Assembly: GCA_001430745.1 (NCBI GenBank)
Contig: KQ481955.1
Span: 222,765 to 235,716 of the forward strand
Length of the DNA: 12,952 bases
Reading direction: 5' to 3'
Source: Auxenochlorella pyrenoidosa
Lineage: Eukaryota > Chlorophyta > Trebouxiophyceae > Chlorellales > Chlorellaceae
Below are positions 8,900 to 12,952 of the stretch, one piece after another; within the stretch, counting starts at the first letter, position 1, and each line of letters opens with the position of its first letter. Below the pieces are notes generated by a model. The model saw nothing but the letters and a program-made list of their open reading frames with translations, had not been told where the DNA came from and did not search any database. A program made the translations under genes and the position numbers.

Positions 8900-8905
8900 G
8901 CCGCT

Positions 8906-11900
8906 ATGAGCGGCAAGCGCGCCTTCCCCTTCTACTCAGAAGTGCAAGGATTCGAGCTGCAGCGCCGGCGGCTCGAAGAGGACCCCAGCAGGCGAGCGCC
9001 AGAGCAGTCGCTGCCAGCGGCGGCAGTGGCGGTGGCGGCACGATCGGCGCCTGCTTCATGGATGTCTGGCCTTGCCCGACATGAGGTTGCCGTCCCCTGC
9101 AGGGAGAAGGAGGCGCCCAAGGTCTGGCAGGCCCGTGAGCACTCCACATTGGATGACTACGATGCCATCACGGTGGGCCTTGGCGCTAGAGCAGCTTGTT
9201 CTGGTTCTCGGCAGGCTTTGCCGGATGCCGCTCCCTGCTAGGCACTGCTGGTCTCAGTGTCACAACCGTAATGGTCAATCGAAACCTGTTTGGGCCAACC
9301 TGTGCATGCCGCAGGGCGACACATATGCCGCGGCGGCGGCGGCAGTGGGCACCGACTTCCGGCAGTGGAGCGAGGCCGAGGTGCGGGCCTTCCTGGACCA
9401 GCGGGGGGAGGACTACGACGACTGCCCCGACTTTGAGGCGCTGGTGAGGGGCGGAGGGCGGGCGCAGGGCGGCCCGCGCTGGTCCTGGCCGGGGCGCTGT
9501 GCGCACCGCGCCGCCAGCCGGCTGCGAGCACAGGCATGCATACCTGAGGGGGGGCGGCCCCTACTGGCATGCTCCGCACCCACGCCACCCACCCCGCGGC
9601 GGCCGGGCACGCGCGGTGCCTGCCCACCTCTGCAGTGCAAGCGAGCAGCAGAGTGCGAGGCCAACACGGGACCAGCGCAGCGGCCCAGCTTGGCAGCGGT
9701 CGAGGGCGCGGATGCAGCAGCCGGGGGCGATGACGAGGTGAGCTGTGCCCCTGCAGCTGCCAATCCCCAGCTGCCCGGCCCGCCGTGCTGCGACGCTGGG
9801 CATGCGACCTGCTTAGCAGATGCCGCCTGCCCTGGGTGGCGTTGCTGTGCCTAGTTGGCCAAGTGGCTGCAGTGCATGCCTCATGCACCCTCAGGTGCTC
9901 AGCACTGCCAGCTGTGAGGCCGTCTTCAGCCCGCCCAGGCAGACCCCCAGACAGTTCGCAGCAGGGGTTGGTTGGAGAGCGAAGCCACCGGGCTCAAGGC
10001 TCACCCCTCCAGCTGCGCGTGACTGACAGGCTTGCTGTGCTGCCTGCCCGGCTGCCAGGTGGACCCGCTGGACGCCTTCATGGCGGAGATAGGGCAGATG
10101 GAGGAGGCGGCGCCGGCCAAGCCGCGGGCGGCAAGGGTGGAGGAGGAGGACCACGTGACAGACTTTGTCAAGGCCAGTGGGGCCGCCCGCTGCGCACGCC
10201 GTGCATGCGTGGGGACTCCAGCTCCCATGCTCCACCTCTGGGCCTGCAGCCTGCTGGTGCCCTGCCGTCTGTGCTGTCTGCACACACGCAGCCTCTGCCG
10301 TCGCACCACCCCGCAGGCGCGGCGCCGGGGCCAGCTGAATGCGGTATTTGTGGCGGGCGCGGCGGCTGGGCGGGCGCCTGGAGGGGACGCAGAGGATGTG
10401 TACAAGACGGCGGCAGCGGTGGATGCTGCCACAGGTAAGGGAGGCGCGAGGGTCTCCCCAGCCTGCCGTTTCATGCTGACGCCATCACTGCGCTGAGCTG
10501 CCCGGGGCGCCGGGGCTGGCGCGGGCCATGGCAGAGCTGTGAGCTGTCCATCCATGGGCTGTGCCAAGAACCCGTTGCCCTGCTGCTTTCTGTGCCCCTG
10601 GCATCTCCTGGCAGCCCTGGTGCCTGAGAGCTGCCCCCGGCATGTTCCCCCTTTCCTTTCGCTGCCTCTCAAGCAGGCGCCGGCGGCGGCGGCGAGTACG
10701 ATTCGGAGGACGAGCTGGCGGGCAGGAAGAAGGATGTCGAGGCGCTGGCCGCCCTGGAGCACGATGGCATCGCCTATGCAGAGTTCAACAAGGACTTTTA
10801 CGAGGAGGCGCCCGAGGTTGCGGCCATGACGCCCGCCCAGGTGCCCCTCCGCCGCCCCTGGCTGTCTTGTTGACTATCAGTTGTGGTCCTGTCGTGGCAG
10901 GCGCTTTAACCTGGGCTGGGCCAGCACGGGGATGGATAGGGTTGGCCGCACGGAAGGGCAAGCGCGTGAGCACGGCCCCACCCGCGTCTGCCATTCCGGC
11001 CGGCCAACTTCTGCCGTCTCTGCGTGTTGCTCATTGCGTCGGGCCGCACCTGCCCCTGCCTGGCAGGTGAACGAGCACCGGCGCCAGCTGGGCTGCCGGG
11101 TCAGCGGCTTCGACCCGCCCAAGCCGGTCAAGCACTTCTCGCAGGCAAGCGCTGCCCACCCACTGGTGTCGCCTCACCTGGGACTCGCCTTGCTGGAGGC
11201 GGGCACGCCTTGCTGGAGGCGGGCAAAGCGGCTGCCTGGCAGGCTGGGCAGCACCGGTGGTACGCCCAGCTGCGCCCAGCGGCTGCCAGTCAGGCATGGG
11301 CGGCATCGCTGGGTGCTCACTGCGCCCACTTGTTGGCTCCTGCTCTCCTGTGCTGCAGTGCGGCTTTGGCGCGCCGCTGGCCGCCGCCATCGCCAAGGCT
11401 GGCTACCAGCAGCCCACCGCCATCCAGGCGCAGGCGCTGCCCGCTGCACTGTCGGGCCGCGATGTGCTGGTGGGTTCGCAGGGGTTGGGGGATGGGAGGT
11501 GGGGTGGGGTGGGGGCCGGCCAGGCGGACGGTGGGCGCTGAGGGCTGCTTCAATTGCTGAGGCCCAGAAGGGCACGGCTCAGCACCTGACTCTGCGTGTT
11601 ATGGTGCTGTGAGTGCTGTGACGGCGTGCCTGCATGTTTCTCAGGTAGGTGCGCGCGTGGGTGGGTCGCTCCGCAGCCTCCCCCGTGTTCATCCCTACCC
11701 ACCATGCCGTGCTTCGCTGCCTGCTGCTGCAGGGCATTGCCAAGACCGGCAGCGGCAAGACGGCGGCCTTTGTGCTGCCCATGATTGTGCACATCATGGA
11801 CCAGCCGGAGCTCCAGGCGAGCATGCAGGCCGCTGCAGCAGCGCTGGTCCCTGCTCTGCAAACCTCAGTGCTCATGTGCTGCCCCTGCACCCGCACCCGG

Positions 11901-12660
11901 CCCCGCAGAAAGGGGAGGGCCCCATTGGAGTGGTCGTGGCACCGACGCGCGAGCTGGCAGAGCAGATCCACAAAGAGACGCGTGAGCTGGTTCCTCACGT
12001 GCTCCTGCCTGCGCCGCAGTCGACAGTTTGCTTGCGTGCCAATGGCACTGCAATCGTCTGTCCTGCCTTTCTGCCGGCAACCATTGTCCTGCTTGTCTGC
12101 CCTGCCTCTCATGATGGGGAGTTTGCTGGCCTTGCAATAGCTCGATAGGAGCCCTTGCCAGCTGGCCTGGCAGCTCCACAGCTGCCCTGCGCCGTTTCTT
12201 GGCCACTTACATCCCGTGCTGCGCTGCTCCCGTGCGTGCAGGGCGCTTCAGCAAGCCCTACGGGCTGGGCGTGTGCGCCGCCTTTGGCGGCCTCTCCAAG
12301 CACCAGCAGTTCAAAGACCTGAAGGCCGGCTGCGAGGTGCGCCCAGCTGGGGACTGCGCTGCCTGCGCTGCGCTGGGCTGCAGCAGGAGTGCCGCAGACA
12401 TCGCCAGGGGACTCGCCTGCTGCCCCTGCTCGCCTGCTTTGCTTGCCTGCTGCAGCGCCCGCGGCCCGCCAAGTCTTGCTACTTCCCATCCGCCTGTAGC
12501 CGCGCGCCATGCCTTGCCCGCCTGGCCCTCCTGCCACGGCCCGCCCCCTGATTGCATGCTCGCCCGCGCCCTCCCTTCCCAGGTGGCCATCTGCACCCCC
12601 GGGCGCATGATTGACCTCATAAAGATCAAGGCCTGCACCATGAAGCGCGTGACATACCTG
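8906..12660 (+). CDS. DDX42: DEAD-box ATP-dependent RNA helicase, DDX42/RH24 type, 5' part of gene
   Basis: SF2 helicase of the DDX42 (SF3b125)/plant RH24 group, linked to the U2 snRNP and spliceosome assembly in the nucleus. Twelve exons are visible: 8906-9172, 9315-9443, 9636-9737, 10059-10172, 10317-10434, 10677-10840, 11067-11144, 11359-11469, 11733-11816, 11909-11981, 12242-12336, 12583-12660. They give 471 residues in phase. Group-specific landmarks are VDPLDAFMAEI, EYDSEDEL, FNKDFYEE and RVSGFDPPKPVKHF. Helicase motifs are the Q motif GYQQPTAIQAQ (339-349), motif I AKTGSGKT (364-371), the family-typical FVLPMIVHIMDQPELQ, motif Ia PTRELAEQ (401-408), GG in FGGLSKHQQF, and Ib TPGR (450-453). 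The DEAD motif and helicase C domain lie beyond the right edge; the last donor is GTGGGG at 12661. Residues 1-166 contain an unusual small motif (about 104-137). Intron 7 is GC-AG, and introns 4 and 9 probably are. Confidence 0.92.
10173..10316 (+). other. Probable GC-AG intron (helicase intron 4)
   Basis: The preferred junction is GTCAAG then GCCAGT, acceptor ACCCCGCAG, joining DFVK to ARRRGQL in phase 0. This aligns with plant RH24 (YLKAKKDLGL, from memory) without a gap. A GT alternative in the same phase exists at 10209 (TGC then GTGGGG) and would insert 12 residues. The C at donor +3 is atypical, so this call is less secure than those at 3417 and 11145. Confidence 0.5.
11145..11358 (+). 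other. GC-AG intron (helicase intron 7)
   Basis: The exon ends TTCTCGCAG and the intron starts GCAAGC; the acceptor is TGTGCTGCAG. Phase-0 splicing joins KHFSQ to CGFGAPL, matching the plant spacing TFEDCGFS. The next phase-0 GT (GTGTCG at about 11166) is a weak donor and would add seven residues. Confidence 0.75.
11186..11225. repeat. Perfect 20-base tandem duplication in helicase intron 7
   Basis: The unit CGCCTTGCTGGAGGCGGGCA occurs at 11186-11205 and again at 11206-11225 with no mismatch. Its position inside an intron and its perfection suggest a recent duplication that may vary between strains. Confidence 0.9.
11480..11516 (+). repeat. G-rich, quadruplex-prone tract near a donor
   Basis: Starting about 10 bases inside helicase intron 8, the sense strand carries seven closely spaced runs of three or more G, several of four or five, separated by one to three bases. 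This fits the G3+ N1-7 quadruplex pattern on the transcript, beside the 5' splice site at 11470. Confidence 0.75.
11817..11908 (+). other. Probable GC-AG intron (helicase intron 9)
   Basis: The junction CTCCAG then GCGAGC joins PELQ to KGEGPIGVV in phase 0, exactly the spacing in plant RH24 (PELQRDEGPIGV, from memory). A phase-0 GT alternative at 11847 (GCGCTG then GTCCCT) would add ten residues including a poly-Ala run and leave a 62-base intron, shorter than any other here. The GC donor is therefore preferred but not certain. Confidence 0.55.
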
Positions 12661-12952
12661 GTGGGGGCCTGCCTCCCGGTAGCTCCTACTCTTCACTGCA
12701 CTAGGCTGCCTGCGGCTGTCAGCTTCATGAGGGTCCTACAGCCCTTCCGTCTTGCAACACCCCTGCTTGCTTGCCCGAGCCTGCTGCCGGGGCGCCGAGC
12801 CTGAAGAAGTGTAAGGATCTGCGCTCGAGGCATTGCGTCGGGCCCAGTGCCGCCCGTGCCGAGGCCTGCTGCCCCTGTGTCGCTGCCCTGTCACACCCCC
12901 CCCCCATCCCCCCCCCCACCCCCCACCCCCACCCCCACCCCGGTCAACCCCC
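12661..12952 (+). other. Helicase intron 12, incomplete at the window end
   Basis: No exon could be found after 12660. The expected continuation (V-L-D-E-A-D) does not occur in any plus-strand frame up to 12952, so the intron exceeds 292 bases. It ends here in a C-rich tract. Confidence 0.65.
12896..12952. repeat. C-rich low-complexity tract at the window end
   Basis: About 57 bases, almost all C, in runs of 4 to 11 broken by single A or T bases, with GGTCAA near the end. It fits a G-quadruplex or i-motif pattern with the G-rich strand opposite the helicase transcript. It could serve as a pyrimidine tract for a nearby acceptor, or mark difficult assembly. Confidence 0.8.

Larger units (their letters stand above)
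8636..8905. promoter_or_regulatory. Divergent intergenic region shared by phosphatase and helicase genes
   Basis: Only 270 bases separate the two start codons (165 if the phosphatase starts at 8740), so this compact region must contain both promoters. An inverted repeat, AAGATC at 8689-8694 and GATCTT at 8702-8707 with a 7-base spacer, sits near the middle of the phosphatase side. TATAA occurs at about 8674 and ATATAT at 8833-8838. Imperfect copies of CATGGCAGGGCGC lie at about 8739-8775. None of these sites is proven. Confidence 0.55.

Noticed and set aside
1..12952. tRNA, rRNA, viral or transposon sequences
   Set aside because: No cloverleaf, conserved rRNA stretch, reverse transcriptase, integrase or transposase motif was seen in any frame.

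Overview
The window looks like nuclear DNA from a GC-rich unicellular green alga, most likely a core chlorophyte and possibly close to Chlorella; that placement is inference. It holds four protein-coding genes, each broken into many short exons. The introns are about 90-320 bases long, usually with GTG-type donors and CAG acceptors. The encoded proteins are eukaryotic families closest in character to those of plants and algae. There are no operons, no bacterial signals, no tRNA or rRNA genes, and no recognisable transposon or virus.

The genes alternate in strand (-, +, -, +), giving two head-to-head pairs and one tail-to-tail pair. From 2190 leftwards on the minus strand runs the 5' third of an AP-4 adaptor beta subunit gene (7 exons visible; it continues past the left edge). 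It shares a 545-base divergent promoter region with a complete plus-strand gene at 2736-5472 (7 exons, 550 residues). That gene matches BBOF1 (basal body-orientation factor 1 / CCDC176), a coiled-coil protein of motile cilia. A 461-base convergent spacer follows.

Next is a complete minus-strand gene for a probably plastid-targeted phosphoserine phosphatase (8635-5934, 9 exons, 329 residues), the last step of the phosphorylated serine pathway. A 270-base divergent region separates it from a plus-strand DDX42/RH24-type DEAD-box RNA helicase gene (8906-12660 visible, 12 exons, 471 residues). The helicase gene runs off the right edge before the DEAD motif.

Exon boundaries were worked out by hand from splice signals, reading-phase agreement and similarity to remembered family members, not from transcripts. 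All phases close correctly across all four genes. The four genes are unrelated housekeeping or cytoskeletal functions (vesicle sorting, cilium, serine synthesis, RNA splicing) and do not form a pathway. The most notable points are the number of non-canonical GC-AG introns (three firm, two probable, out of 33 donors), a ciliary gene in what may be a non-flagellate lineage, and an apparently unusual small motif in the N-terminal region of the helicase. Homopolymer or quadruplex-prone tracts also sit next to splice sites. I did not find an undescribed biological system.
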